Positions 25,131-34,060 of a DNA stretch of 64,000 nucleotides are shown here, piece by piece. Source of the stretch: Pseudoduganella buxea (GTDB taxonomy: Bacteria > Pseudomonadota > Gammaproteobacteria > Burkholderiales > Burkholderiaceae_D); the NCBI RefSeq assembly GCF_009720835.1, contig NZ_WNKZ01000016.1, positions 1 to 64,000 of the forward strand, given 5' to 3'. Positions within the stretch are counted from its first letter, which is position 1, and the number at the start of each line of letters is the position of its first letter. The position numbers and the translations under genes are program-made. A model generated the notes under the pieces. That model worked only from the letters and a program-made list of their open reading frames with translations, was not told the origin of the DNA and made no database searches.

Positions 25131-25854
25131 GCGGCTTTTCCGTTTCAGCAGACTCTGCCTTCACTGCAGGTACACCATCGAATTGATCCATGGCGGCCAT
25201 GATGGCTTCGACGATCCCGGTATCGGAACTGTTTGCACTACTGCCAGGCTCCATCAGCTTATGAAACACCGTGTACACCTTCAATGCTGTCAGCGCCAGC
25301 TGCACCGGATTAAGCGGCAGGACCTGCGGCGGAAACAGCTTGGCATTCTGCTTGAGGAACATGGCCGCTGCGCGTACTGCTTCATGCTCCAGGCGATTTG
25401 CATCGCCGGCATATGTGAAACGCCAGGCCTTTGCCTGCGCGGAAATTCCAGCCTGCACTTTTTCGTCGAGCGTGATTCCAGTTGCGGCAAAAATGCGGCA
25501 GTCGTAATCACGGCAGGTCTGGGGCCGATCTTCATAGATGGAGCATCTGTCATCGACCAGCATGGGACAGCGCCCCTTATCGTCGTACCCCATCAGGCGA
25601 TGCCCCTTGGCAAGGCCTGGCACAGGAAACAATAATTGCTTGGGAATCCGGTTCAAGCTGCGGATTTCATCGGCTCTGATGTGAATAAACATCGACGAAC
25701 GGCAGCATGCATTGCATTCGTTGCAGGGAACATCGGCGCCGATATCGCGCGCCTGCTGTGCGCTGCGTGTATGCTGCAACCATTGTGAAAATTCGCCGGC
25801 CGACGCTTCCGGCAGCGCCCGCGATTTCTTTATTGCAATACGTCTTTCATTCAT
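25045..25854 (-). CDS. YkgJ-family cysteine-cluster protein with altered C-terminus
   Basis: This 269-aa protein has the YkgJ metal-binding cysteine pattern: CNECNACCRSS near residue 45, then GRCPMLVDDRCSIYEDRPQTCRDYDCR around 95-120, a motif thought to hold a zinc or Fe-S cluster. Its function is unknown. The last ~28 codons (FAAGPHHGRAAAEPAAGPAQ onward) are read from the decayed DUF5916 fragment in a wrong frame, so the original C-terminus has been replaced. The core is complete, so the protein may still work. A perfect 11-bp dyad sits directly before the ATG. Confidence 0.8.
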   Translation of the reverse strand: MNERRIAIKKSRALPEASAGEFSQWLQHTRSAQQARDIGADVPCNECNACCRSSMFIHIRADEIRSLNRIPKQLLFPVPGLAKGHRLMGYDDKGRCPMLVDDRCSIYEDRPQTCRDYDCRIFAATGITLDEKVQAGISAQAKAWRFTYAGDANRLEHEAVRAAAMFLKQNAKLFPPQVLPLNPVQLALTALKVYTVFHKLMEPGSSANSSDTGIVEAIMAAMDQFDGVPAVKAESAETEKPRFAAGPHHGRAAAEPAAGPAQRRRHRHV

Positions 25855-25865
25855 ATCATAATGAT
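25855..25865. promoter_or_regulatory. AT-rich 11-bp dyad next to the YkgJ start codon
   Basis: ATCATAATGAT is a perfect palindrome of two 5-base arms around one base, abutting the start codon on its upstream side, in an A/T-rich patch. It resembles the core of a Fur box (repeats of NATWAT). Occupation would block ribosome-site transcription. The match is short, so this is only a candidate. Confidence 0.3.
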
Positions 25866-26174
25866 TTTGGCAGGAATAAGCCTGATCCGACAGAATATTC
25901 GACGTATATGCCTGTGCCGGTCAGGCAAACGACCGCCCGCAGGGAAAACCCTGCCAGATAATGCGTGGAGTTTATAGAAATTTAATTCTCTGTCAAGGCG
26001 CCGAGCGCACCCACTTTATACTGATTTCCCGCAGCTAAACTACGGGCGTCTTGGAGAGAAAACCAGAGCAATAACATGGGGGCCGCCTTAATTCATTGCA
26101 CGGCGCAGTCGAAGAACAGAACCGAAGGGACAGTGCAATGTCTGGACACCAGCTCCCGAACGTCGTGGCGCCCC
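25866..26174. other. Intergenic region, no gene recognised
   Basis: About 310 bp lie upstream of the YkgJ gene and beyond the 3' end of the DUF5916 gene. The first ~150 bp are AT-richer than the surroundings and should hold the YkgJ promoter. No open frame has coding character. Confidence 0.45.
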
Positions 26175-26199
26175 GGTGTCCACCGCGACGGTGGACACC
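26175..26199. terminator. Hairpin after the DUF5916 gene
   Basis: A perfect 10-bp stem (GGTGTCCACC/GGTGGACACC) with a 5-base loop begins 25 bp beyond the stop of the minus-strand gene. No U-run follows, so termination would need Rho, or the hairpin may protect the 3' end. Confidence 0.55.
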
Positions 26200-26224
26200 C
26201 CGCCCATGAGCTGGGATCGGCCGA

Positions 26225-28543
26225 TCAACTCTCCCATTGCAACTTCACCGTCACCACCCGGCTGTTCCCCGGCAGCGCGCCATTGGCGTCGGACGTGGCT
26301 CCCACCGACAGCGACCGCCCATGCCGGGGAATATGCCGGTACAGCAGCGAGCGGTGCCGCTGCCGTTCCTGCCCTGGCTCCAACCCCGCGAACCAGGGCC
26401 AGTTGCCGCTCTCCGCCCCCGGCAGGTCGCCGGCCAGGCGGCTGGACGACGTATTCTGCACGATGGCCCGCAGCGAGTCGCGCGCCGTGGCGTGCAGCGT
26501 GCCGACCCAGCGCCAGCCGTAGTCACGATAGTCCTGGCGCGAGCGGTGTCGCACCCACGAGCGGTTCCACCGGTGGTCCGATTCCAGGCTCCAGCCCCCC
26601 GGCAGGGGCAGGCGCAGGCTCGCTTGCGCCTCCAGGGTGCCGCCGCGGCCCACGGCATCGGCGTCGACGTCGAGCTGGCGGCCCACCGTCAGCTCGCCGG
26701 CCAGCTTGACGAGCCATGGGAAGGGCGAACTCTCCACGCCGATGTAGACGACGGGCGTGCGGTGCAGCCGGCCGCCCGGACCGGCCCGCTGGTGGTCGAT
26801 GCCGAGATCGGCCCACAGCCGGGTCTGGCGCGGGCCATACAGCCAGAAACCGGGCCGTATCCACCGTTGCACCACTTCGCCGGCGCCGCCCCAGGGACCG
26901 TGCAAGGTGCGCTGTTCGTGGATGCCCAGGTGCAGTTCGGTTTCATACGTGTCGATGGCGCCGAAACTGCGCGGACCCAGCCGGCGGTTCACCTGCAGCT
27001 CGCCCTTGACGAGGCCCCGCTGCGGCACGAAGCCGTTGTCGTTGACGAAGTTCGCCGTGATGGCTTCCAGCTGCAAGGCATTGGCCCAGTCTCGTGTCAG
27101 CCAGTCCGCCTTGGCCCAGGCGTGGGCGCCCTGCTCGCCGGCGCCCCGGCTTGGAACGCCACTGTCGGCGAAACGGGCCGTGTTCTGCGAGCCCATCAGC
27201 GACCATGCGACCTGGACTGTACCGCCGCTGCCGGCCTCCCCGCGCCATTGCCCGTCGACGCCTGCCACGGTGTCGCGCCCGCCGTCGCCATAATCGCGCG
27301 CGGCCAGGAAGGCGCCCGTGACGGTGCTGTCACCGTGCAGCCGGCCCCGCAGCAGGGCGACGGTGCTGCGCGCCGTGTTGACATACTCGTCGGTGGCATA
27401 CGGGCTGCCGCGCAGCACGACGCCGCCCGGGTCGTCACCGGCCGTCAGGGCCGTGGCGTCGCTGGCGGCACCCCGGAACGTGGCGCGGGCGCCCCAGGCG
27501 GGGTCGGCGATGGCGCGCGAATAGAAGGCGGGCAGGCGCATGCCCAGCACGTCCGAGCTTTCCAGGAAGAAGGCGCGCTTCTCCGGCAGGCTCAGTGCAA
27601 TGTCCGTGGTGCCGGCACTGGTGGGTTCGTCGATCTCCACCTGGGAGAAATCGGGATTCAGGGTGGCATTGAAGACCCAGTCCGCGCGCGGGCGGGCCAC
27701 GATGTCCAGGCCCAGGTTGGTGTCGCGTGCCTTGCCTTCCGGTCCGCGGCTGCGCCGCGTCGTCAGTTCCGGGCGGAAGGACCAGAAGCCCTGGTCGCGC
27801 ACGGCCGGCAGGATGCCGTCGAGATTGTTGATCTCGTCCATCTCGGCAATGAAGCTGAGGGCATTCTTGTCCAGCGGGCTGGAGAGCAGCAGCATGCCGC
27901 CCGCGCCCGGCACGGAGCGCTCCACCATCAGCCGCCACGGCTTGGCCGCGCCGTGGGGAAAGCGCAGGCTCGACAGGGGCCAGCGCAGCTCGATGCTGTA
28001 GCCGTCGTCCAGTCGCCGTACGGCGCTTTCGACGGGGAAATCCGGCCCCAGGTCTTCCTCGTCCTCGTCGGCCCGGTAGATGCCGTCGCCCTGCACACCC
28101 GCCACGTTGACACGCACGAACTGGGCGGAGCGGCCGTGGCCCGTGGGGTCGATCCAGATGCCGACATAGTCCTGGTCGCGTGCCACCTTGTCGCGGCGGG
28201 CCAGGGTGCCCAGCGGGGTCTCACCGGGCGGGTGCCACGCGCGGATCGCGAACACGAGCGCCTGCCGGTCCATGAAGACACGCACTTGCGTGCGGTAGCC
28301 GTCGGGCGCCAGCAAACCGTCCTCGGGCTGATACTGGTAGAAGCGGGAAACGGCCGCTGCGCTGGCCCAGGCGCTGTCGTCCAGCAGACCGTCGATGACG
28401 GGCGGCGGCATGCCCTCGACGATGCCGGCGGCAATGCCGTCATGGCCCGGCAGGCGTTGGGCCGGTTCGGCCGCGACGTGCGGCACCAGGGCGATCAGGC
28501 TGTAGAGGGCAAGGCGGCGCAGGACGCGAGTGGCAAGGGACAA
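26225..28543 (-). CDS. DUF5916 outer-membrane protein with CBM9-like N-terminal domain
   Basis: This is a 772-aa exported protein. A signal peptide (ALYSLIALVPHVAAEPA) is followed by a carbohydrate-binding family-9-like domain (residues ~45-230, with PVIDGLLDDSAWASA and IRAWHPPGETP). Then comes the DUF5916 part with NATLNPDFSQVEIDEP and EKRAFFLESSDVL, continuing into alternating aromatic/polar strands up to a terminal VVTVKLQWES typical of an outer-membrane beta-barrel. The start is a TTG at 28543 with GGAG 8 bases before. The ligand or transported substrate is unknown. A decayed partial duplicate lies at 24933-25130. Confidence 0.82.
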   Translation of the reverse strand: MSLATRVLRRLALYSLIALVPHVAAEPAQRLPGHDGIAAGIVEGMPPPVIDGLLDDSAWASAAAVSRFYQYQPEDGLLAPDGYRTQVRVFMDRQALVFAIRAWHPPGETPLGTLARRDKVARDQDYVGIWIDPTGHGRSAQFVRVNVAGVQGDGIYRADEDEEDLGPDFPVESAVRRLDDGYSIELRWPLSSLRFPHGAAKPWRLMVERSVPGAGGMLLLSSPLDKNALSFIAEMDEINNLDGILPAVRDQGFWSFRPELTTRRSRGPEGKARDTNLGLDIVARPRADWVFNATLNPDFSQVEIDEPTSAGTTDIALSLPEKRAFFLESSDVLGMRLPAFYSRAIADPAWGARATFRGAASDATALTAGDDPGGVVLRGSPYATDEYVNTARSTVALLRGRLHGDSTVTGAFLAARDYGDGGRDTVAGVDGQWRGEAGSGGTVQVAWSLMGSQNTARFADSGVPSRGAGEQGAHAWAKADWLTRDWANALQLEAITANFVNDNGFVPQRGLVKGELQVNRRLGPRSFGAIDTYETELHLGIHEQRTLHGPWGGAGEVVQRWIRPGFWLYGPRQTRLWADLGIDHQRAGPGGRLHRTPVVYIGVESSPFPWLVKLAGELTVGRQLDVDADAVGRGGTLEAQASLRLPLPGGWSLESDHRWNRSWVRHRSRQDYRDYGWRWVGTLHATARDSLRAIVQNTSSSRLAGDLPGAESGNWPWFAGLEPGQERQRHRSLLYRHIPRHGRSLSVGATSDANGALPGNSRVVTVKLQWES

Positions 28544-28632
28544 CGAAGGGCTCCAGGGTGGGTCGGGAAAACCAGGCGCATCTTATCCTCTTGATAATAC
28601 GCTGGCAATCCCGACCGCCCTCCCCTCCGCCC

Positions 28633-30852
28633 TTATGCCGCCAGTCCCGGACGGGGCGCCAGGTAGCGGTCGAAGCTGTCCGGCGTTACCAGCTCGCCGA
28701 ACTCGACCGAACGGTGGGCGATATCGTGGTAGGCCCCCACCAGGCCCATTTCGCCCCGCTCGATGCAGCCGCGCAGGTAGGCGCTGCTTTGCAGGATCTC
28801 GGCCAGCGAGTTCTCGACATTGCGGCGCGTCACCTGTTCCAGCAGGTGCTTGTCCGTCGTGCCCACGTGCGGCACCGAGCATTGGCACTGGCGGATGGCC
28901 GTCTGGATCTTGCCCGTGATGGCGCCGATGCTGTGGGCATGCTCGTTCTTCAGGGCCAGGCCGATGGCACCGCAGCTGGAATGGCCTTTCACGACGATCA
29001 GCTTGGCACCGAGCTTATGGGCGATTTCCAGGCTGCCGACGATCTCCTTGCTGATCACGTTGCCGGCAATGCGAATCGTCAGCAGGTCGCCCAGGCCGGC
29101 ATCGAAGATGATTTCCGGCGACGTGCGCGAGTCGATGCAGTTGACCACCACGGCCATCGGATGCTGGCCGCCGGCCGTCGCATCGGCCTGGTGCAGGTAG
29201 TATTTCTTGATCCACCGCCCCGCCTTGAAGCGTTCATTGCCATCGCGCAGCAGCTGCAAGACGTCCTCGGGCGAGAGCCGGGTCTGGGTTTCCTTGTCCA
29301 GCGCCGTGACGAACTGGATCGGGTCGCTCAACTGGTATTTGTCGCGCAGGCCGACGATATTCAACTGCACCTTGCGCTCGGCCGCCACGACGCGGTAATC
29401 CTGGATGGTTTCGAGCACGTCATGGTCGATGAAATCGGCATTGCTGGCATCGATCAGCACCTTCGCACCTTCGGGAATATCCCACAGGGCCGTCTTGATG
29501 GTGGCCTTGTTCAGGAACGATACCTGGTTCGGCAATTCCATCTTGATGACGTCCCCGATGTGCAGGCGGTACTGCTCGATCGAATAGGGATTGCGGAAAT
29601 TGCTGCGCATCAGGTAGAACAGGCTGGTGCCCAGGCCGATCAGCACACCCATCAGCAGGTCCGTCATGACAATGGCGGCGACGGTGACGGCAAACGGCAC
29701 GAACTGCGACCAGCCCTTGCCGAACATGTCGCGGAACAGCGAGACCTTGGCCAGCTTGTAGCCCGTCATGATCAGGATGGCGGCCAGCGCCGACAGGGGA
29801 ATCAGGTTCAGGAGCGGGCTCAGTACCAGCACGCTGGCCAGCAGCAACAGGCCGTGGAACACGGCCGAGGCCTTGGTGCGGTTGCCGCTGTGGATATTGA
29901 CGGAACTGCGCACGATGACGGACGTCACCGGCAGGCCGCCCAGCAGGCCGGCAAAGATATTGCCGACGCCCTGGGCCACCAGCTCGCGGTTCGGCGGGCT
30001 TTCGCGCTTGTGCGGATCGAGCTTGTCCACCGCCTCCACGTTGAGCAGCGTTTCCAGCGACGCCACGATGGCGATCGTCACGGCGACGACCCATACGTCG
30101 CTGTTGGCGAAATGCTGCCAGTCGGGCAGGCGCAGATAGGAACCGAGATTGGCCGTGTCCAGCGGTGGAATATCGACCAGGTGGCTCTGTCCAATTGCCA
30201 GTTGCGGCACGTATTGGCCGAACAGGATATTCAGCAGAATCCCCAACGCCACGACAAACAAGGGCGCAGGCAGCAGCTTGATTTTACTCAAGGGTGTTTT
30301 ATCCCAGTACAACAGTATCAGCATCGACAAGGCCGCGATAACGACGGCGCCCGGCGTGATGAATTCGAAAGCGTTCAATATACTGGAGAATGTATTTTCT
30401 CCGTTGGCTTGGGCGAATGAAAAATCGTCCGCCGCCTTCGGATCGTAGCCGATCGCGTGGGGAATCTGCTTCAGAATCAACAGCACGCCGATCGCGGCCA
30501 GCAAACCCTTGATGACATTCGACGGTACGTAATTGGCGATGAAGCCGGCGCGAAATACGCCCATTGCCAATTGCAGGAAACCGGCGATCAGCGTGGCCAC
30601 CAGCAGGACTTCGAAGGCGCCCAGTTTCGTGATCGAAGCCAGCACCACGGCGGCCAGTCCGGCGGCCGGGCCGCTGACACTGGTGTGGGAGCCGCTGAGC
30701 AGGCCTACGACAACGCCGCCGATGATGCCCGAGATAATCCCCGAGAACAGGGGCGCGCCGGAAGCCAGTGCAATGCCCAGGCATAAAGGCAGGGCAACGA
30801 GGAAGACGACGATGCCGGCCGGCAGGTCATGTTTAAGTTGGTTGAGTGTCAT
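28633..30852 (-). CDS. SulP-family anion transporter fused to beta-carbonic anhydrase
   Basis: This 739-aa two-domain protein has residues ~1-430 as a SulP-type permease with many membrane segments (GIVVFLVALPLCLGIALASG, then SGPAAGLAAVVLASITKLGA). A short linker or STAS-like remnant (~430-530) follows, and then a beta-carbonic anhydrase with zinc ligands C572, H624 and C627 and the D574/R576 dyad (CIDSRTSPE). The fusion suggests that bicarbonate transport is coupled to CO2/HCO3- interconversion at the cytoplasmic face. Nothing adjacent (785 bp upstream, 89 bp downstream) forms an operon with it. Direction and ion preference are inferred from the fusion. Confidence 0.9.
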   Translation of the reverse strand: MTLNQLKHDLPAGIVVFLVALPLCLGIALASGAPLFSGIISGIIGGVVVGLLSGSHTSVSGPAAGLAAVVLASITKLGAFEVLLVATLIAGFLQLAMGVFRAGFIANYVPSNVIKGLLAAIGVLLILKQIPHAIGYDPKAADDFSFAQANGENTFSSILNAFEFITPGAVVIAALSMLILLYWDKTPLSKIKLLPAPLFVVALGILLNILFGQYVPQLAIGQSHLVDIPPLDTANLGSYLRLPDWQHFANSDVWVVAVTIAIVASLETLLNVEAVDKLDPHKRESPPNRELVAQGVGNIFAGLLGGLPVTSVIVRSSVNIHSGNRTKASAVFHGLLLLASVLVLSPLLNLIPLSALAAILIMTGYKLAKVSLFRDMFGKGWSQFVPFAVTVAAIVMTDLLMGVLIGLGTSLFYLMRSNFRNPYSIEQYRLHIGDVIKMELPNQVSFLNKATIKTALWDIPEGAKVLIDASNADFIDHDVLETIQDYRVVAAERKVQLNIVGLRDKYQLSDPIQFVTALDKETQTRLSPEDVLQLLRDGNERFKAGRWIKKYYLHQADATAGGQHPMAVVVNCIDSRTSPEIIFDAGLGDLLTIRIAGNVISKEIVGSLEIAHKLGAKLIVVKGHSSCGAIGLALKNEHAHSIGAITGKIQTAIRQCQCSVPHVGTTDKHLLEQVTRRNVENSLAEILQSSAYLRGCIERGEMGLVGAYHDIAHRSVEFGELVTPDSFDRYLAPRPGLAA

Positions 30853-31560
30853 GATAGTTCGTGGCCAATAAGGTTTGGATTAAGTTATCAGTCACGCGCC
30901 ACGGGGCCTCCGGAGGATAACCGGAATTGCATAGGCGTGTACGGGATCGGCCGATGTGAGATCACCTTGTCATAACTGGGGTCAGCACCCGCCGGTTACC
31001 GTTTGAATGGAACATCGCCATCGTATATCACCGCGGCGCGGCAACATAAGCTGCAAATGCTATCAGGAACGGTTACCGGAACGGAATCGGCGAAATCAAT
31101 ATAACACGCTGTTTTGGCGAGACAAACACATTGCAATATTACGTTACAATAGCTTCAATGAAACACGCATTTCAATGCGGACAAGGCTGTTTCCTTTTAT
31201 TAGTCTTATCAAAACCGTCTGTGCATACGTATTAACCGCACCAAGACGTCATTATCCCGATAATATATAACCGTTATTCACTTTAAATATATCTCCGCTT
31301 TTACGGCGACCCGGATTTCGATCGCCTTTAATGGCGGGGCGTATTGCCAGCAGCTCATCCAGCTGGACTTTCCAACAGGAAACCTTCGTAAACACTTTGT
31401 TTTCGTTTCCGTGTGCCTACCACGTCACCGCGGCAGAGATGCCCGCCGTGGCGCCCGGTGCACCCAAACCCCATCACTAGCCGATTGCAAGCGTTGCGAA
31501 GATGCCGCATTGGCGCGCCTACCTGTCAGAGTTGACAGGTTCGGGGCCCAGGAAAAATCC
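30853..31560. other. AT-richer intergenic region without a recognised gene
   Basis: About 700 bp separate two divergently transcribed units. From ~31000 to 31300 the sequence is clearly richer in A/T than the rest of the window. It contains an 87-codon open frame (31007-31270) with no SD, no homology that I recognise and an unlikely composition. It may be foreign or decayed DNA plus the promoter of the SulP gene. Confidence 0.5.
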
Positions 31561-31561
31561 C

Positions 31562-31599
31562 TTGCGCAGCGATTTTTTACTGTTATAGTTCACTACAAC
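31562..31599 (+). promoter_or_regulatory. Promoter with overlapping YtrA-type operator
   Basis: The promoter is -35 TTGCGC (31562-31567), 16 bp, -10 TATAGT (31584-31589). An 8-2-8 dyad, GTTATAGT/ACTACAAC (31582-31599, 7 of 8 matching), covers the -10. That is the expected place for autorepression by the GntR/YtrA regulator encoded 39 bp downstream. Confidence 0.65.
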
Positions 31600-31637
31600 A
31601 CCAGTTACATAAATCACCGACACTGGAGGAACCATGT

Positions 31638-31991
31638 ATGTGGAATGACAAGACGCCGATCTACCGCCAGCTCAAGGAGCGCGTGATCGGCATGATGCTC
31701 GACGGCGCGCTGAAAGCCGGCGACCCCCTGCCCTCGGTACGGCAGGTGGCGGCCGACTTCCAGCTCAACCCGATCACCGTCTCCCGCGCGTATCAGGAGC
31801 TGGTGGACGAAACCTTGGTGGAAAAACGGAGGGGGATAGGCATGTATGTGACGCAAGGAGCTGTGGAAAAACTGCTGGCCAGCGAGCGCGAGCGCTTTGT
31901 GCGCGAGGAATGGCCTGCCATGGTGGAACGCATCCGCCGGCTGGGACTGGACCCGGAACAGCTGCTGCGGGCGGCCGGGGGTGCCGCATGA
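31638..31991 (+). CDS. GntR-family regulator, YtrA subfamily
   Basis: This 117-aa regulator has only the winged-helix domain (PIYRQLKERVIGMMLDGALK, then SVRQVAADFQLNPITVSRAYQEL) plus a short dimerisation tail. It lacks an effector domain, which defines the YtrA group. Such regulators usually repress their own operon with an ABC exporter. The SD GGAGG (31624-31628) precedes two ATGs; the one at 31634 stops after four codons, so the start is 31638. The stop overlaps the ATPase gene start (ATGA). Confidence 0.9.
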   Translation: MWNDKTPIYRQLKERVIGMMLDGALKAGDPLPSVRQVAADFQLNPITVSRAYQELVDETLVEKRRGIGMYVTQGAVEKLLASERERFVREEWPAMVERIRRLGLDPEQLLRAAGGAA

Positions 31992-32845
31992 GCGCCGTCA
32001 TTACTGCCCGCGACCTGCGCAAGCGCTACGGCAAGCGCGTCGCGCTGGACGGCACCAGCTTCGAGATCCAGCCGGGCCGCATCGTCGGCCTGATCGGACC
32101 GAACGGGTCCGGCAAGACCACCACCCTGAAAGCCATCCTGGGCCTGTGCCGCTTCGACGGCGAACTGTCCGTGCTGGGCATGGACCCACGCAAGCAGCGC
32201 GATGCCCTGATGAACGACGTCTGCTTCATCGCCGACGTCGCCATCCTGCCGCGCTGGCTGAAGGTCAAGGACGCCATCGACTTCGTGGCGGGGGTGCACC
32301 CCCGCTTCGACCGCGACAAGGCCGAGCGCTACCTGGCCAACACCAAGCTGACGCCCAACCTGCGCGTGAAGGCCATGTCGAAGGGCATGATCGTGCAGCT
32401 GCACCTGGCGCTGGTGATGGCCATCGACGCCAAGCTGCTGGTGCTGGACGAGCCCACCCTGGGCCTGGACATCATGTACCGCAAGCAGTTCTACCAGCAC
32501 TTGCTGGAGGACTATTTCGACGAACACAAGACCATCGTCATCACCACGCACCAGATCGAGGAAGTGGAGCACATCCTGACGGACCTGCTGTTCATCCGCG
32601 ACGGGCGCATCACCCTGGCCGCGTCGATGGACGAGATCGGCGAGCGCTACACGGAGGTGATGGTCGAACCCCAACAGGCCGCCGCAGCCAATGCGCTGCA
32701 GCCGATGACGCAGCGCACCGTGTTCGGCAAGCCCGTCATGTTGTTCGACGGCGTGCCGCGCCAGCAGCTGCAAAACCTTGGCGAACTGCGCACGCCCAGC
32801 GTGGCCGACCTGTTCGTCGCAAGCATGAAAGGGAGCTACGAATGA
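31988..32845 (+). CDS. ABC transporter ATP-binding protein
   Basis: This 285-aa nucleotide-binding subunit has Walker A GPNGSGKTTT (~residues 38-47) and Walker B LLVLDEPTLGLD. The signature motif is degenerate (MSKGM where LSGGQ is usual), as in some YtrB/BcrA-like exporters. The C-terminal ~60 residues form a regulatory extension. It overlaps both neighbours by ATGA, indicating a tightly coupled operon: regulator, ATPase, permease. The substrate is unknown; related operons respond to cell-wall or peptide antibiotics. Confidence 0.92.
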   Translation: MSAVITARDLRKRYGKRVALDGTSFEIQPGRIVGLIGPNGSGKTTTLKAILGLCRFDGELSVLGMDPRKQRDALMNDVCFIADVAILPRWLKVKDAIDFVAGVHPRFDRDKAERYLANTKLTPNLRVKAMSKGMIVQLHLALVMAIDAKLLVLDEPTLGLDIMYRKQFYQHLLEDYFDEHKTIVITTHQIEEVEHILTDLLFIRDGRITLAASMDEIGERYTEVMVEPQQAAAANALQPMTQRTVFGKPVMLFDGVPRQQLQNLGELRTPSVADLFVASMKGSYE

Positions 32846-33819
32846 AAACGATGCAATGGCTGATCCGGCGCGAATACTGGGAAAACAAGGGTTCGCTGGT
32901 GGTGGTGCCGCTGGTGCTGGCGGCGCTGATGATCGTGTTCACGGCCGTCATGGCGCTGAAGGGCCAGAACGCCACGTTCAGCATCAATACGCCCGACGGC
33001 ACCGTGTCCAGCGCCGACGTGCTGATGGGCGTGCGCCAGCAGCGCGTCGTCGCCGAGGTGATGGCGACGGCCTACCCCCTGGTGGCCGCGCCCCTGTACC
33101 TGGCGATGGCCTTCACCGTGTTCTTCTACTGCATGAACAGCCTGTATGGCGAACGGCGCGACCGCAGCCTGCTGTTCTGGAAGTCGCTGCCCGTGTCGGA
33201 CACTGCCACCGTGCTGTCGAAGGCGGCGCTGGCCCTGCTGCTGATTCCCCTGGGCACCCTGGCGCTGGCCCTGGCGACTGCCCTTGTCATCACGACGATC
33301 GGGCTGGCCGTGCTGGCCGTGAACGGGCCGAACCTGATGCCTCAGCTGCTGGGCTCGGGCCAGCTGTGGCTGACGGCGTTGAAACTGGTTTCGCTGCTGC
33401 CCGTGTACATGCTGTGGGCACTGCCGACCGTGGGCTGGCTGCTGATGGTATCGAGCTGGGCCCGCTCGAAAGTGTTCCTATGGGCCGTCGGCACGCCGCT
33501 GATCACGGCGGCGCTGCTGGCCTGGGCCAACAAGATGGGCGGATTGGCCATCGATGTCGAGTGGCTGTTCCAGAACGTCATCAGCCGCCTCTTGATCAGC
33601 GTCGTGCCGGGGTCGTGGTTCAGTGTCGACACGCTGCACGTCGCCGTAGAGAACGCGGGACGGGCGACGCGGCACAACGATCCCTCGGGCGTGCTCGACG
33701 CCATCTATACGCAATCGTGGGCCGCGTTGGGCACGCCGCACTTGTGGCTGGGCGTGCTGGCGGGGGTCATGATGATCGGCGTGGCGATCTGGATGCGGCA
33801 GCGCCGTGAGGAAGTTTGA
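32842..33819 (+). CDS. ABC transporter permease (ABC-2 type)
   Basis: This 325-aa integral membrane protein has about six hydrophobic segments (e.g. LVVVPLVLAALMIVFTAVMA, LYLAMAFTVFFYCM, ALLLIPLGTLALALATALVI, a last VLAGVMMIGVAIWM) and an extracytoplasmic loop after the first. It starts with RREYWENKG, typical of this permease group. It is the last gene of the YtrA-regulated operon and partners the preceding ATPase. Its ATG overlaps the ATPase stop. Confidence 0.9.
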   Translation: MKTMQWLIRREYWENKGSLVVVPLVLAALMIVFTAVMALKGQNATFSINTPDGTVSSADVLMGVRQQRVVAEVMATAYPLVAAPLYLAMAFTVFFYCMNSLYGERRDRSLLFWKSLPVSDTATVLSKAALALLLIPLGTLALALATALVITTIGLAVLAVNGPNLMPQLLGSGQLWLTALKLVSLLPVYMLWALPTVGWLLMVSSWARSKVFLWAVGTPLITAALLAWANKMGGLAIDVEWLFQNVISRLLISVVPGSWFSVDTLHVAVENAGRATRHNDPSGVLDAIYTQSWAALGTPHLWLGVLAGVMMIGVAIWMRQRREEV

Positions 33820-34060
33820 GGAGCCGCTGATTTGTTCGCGGAGGCGAACTTGCGTTGAAAAGAGCGCTGTCCGCTCCCGCCCGCCCGCGTGAAACCGACG
33901 CCTCTCCAGCTCATCAGTGTAAGGTTTTTCTTACACGGCTGTTCGGAATACACCGATGGGCGAGTAGGAAGAAGCTTGGGATAATGTCGCCATTCAGCCA
34001 GCGCCAGTTCCGCTACCCGTGGAACTCGCGTTGGCGACTTATTTGAAGGGTGGCAATACG

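Noticed and set aside
26237..28594. Plus-strand open frame opposite the DUF5916 gene
   Set aside because: Low-complexity translation without motifs; the opposite strand has signal peptide, CBM9-like and barrel features.
31007..31270. 87-codon open frame in the AT-rich gap
   Set aside because: No SD, no recognisable family and a composition unlike neighbouring proteins; left as a note under the intergenic region.
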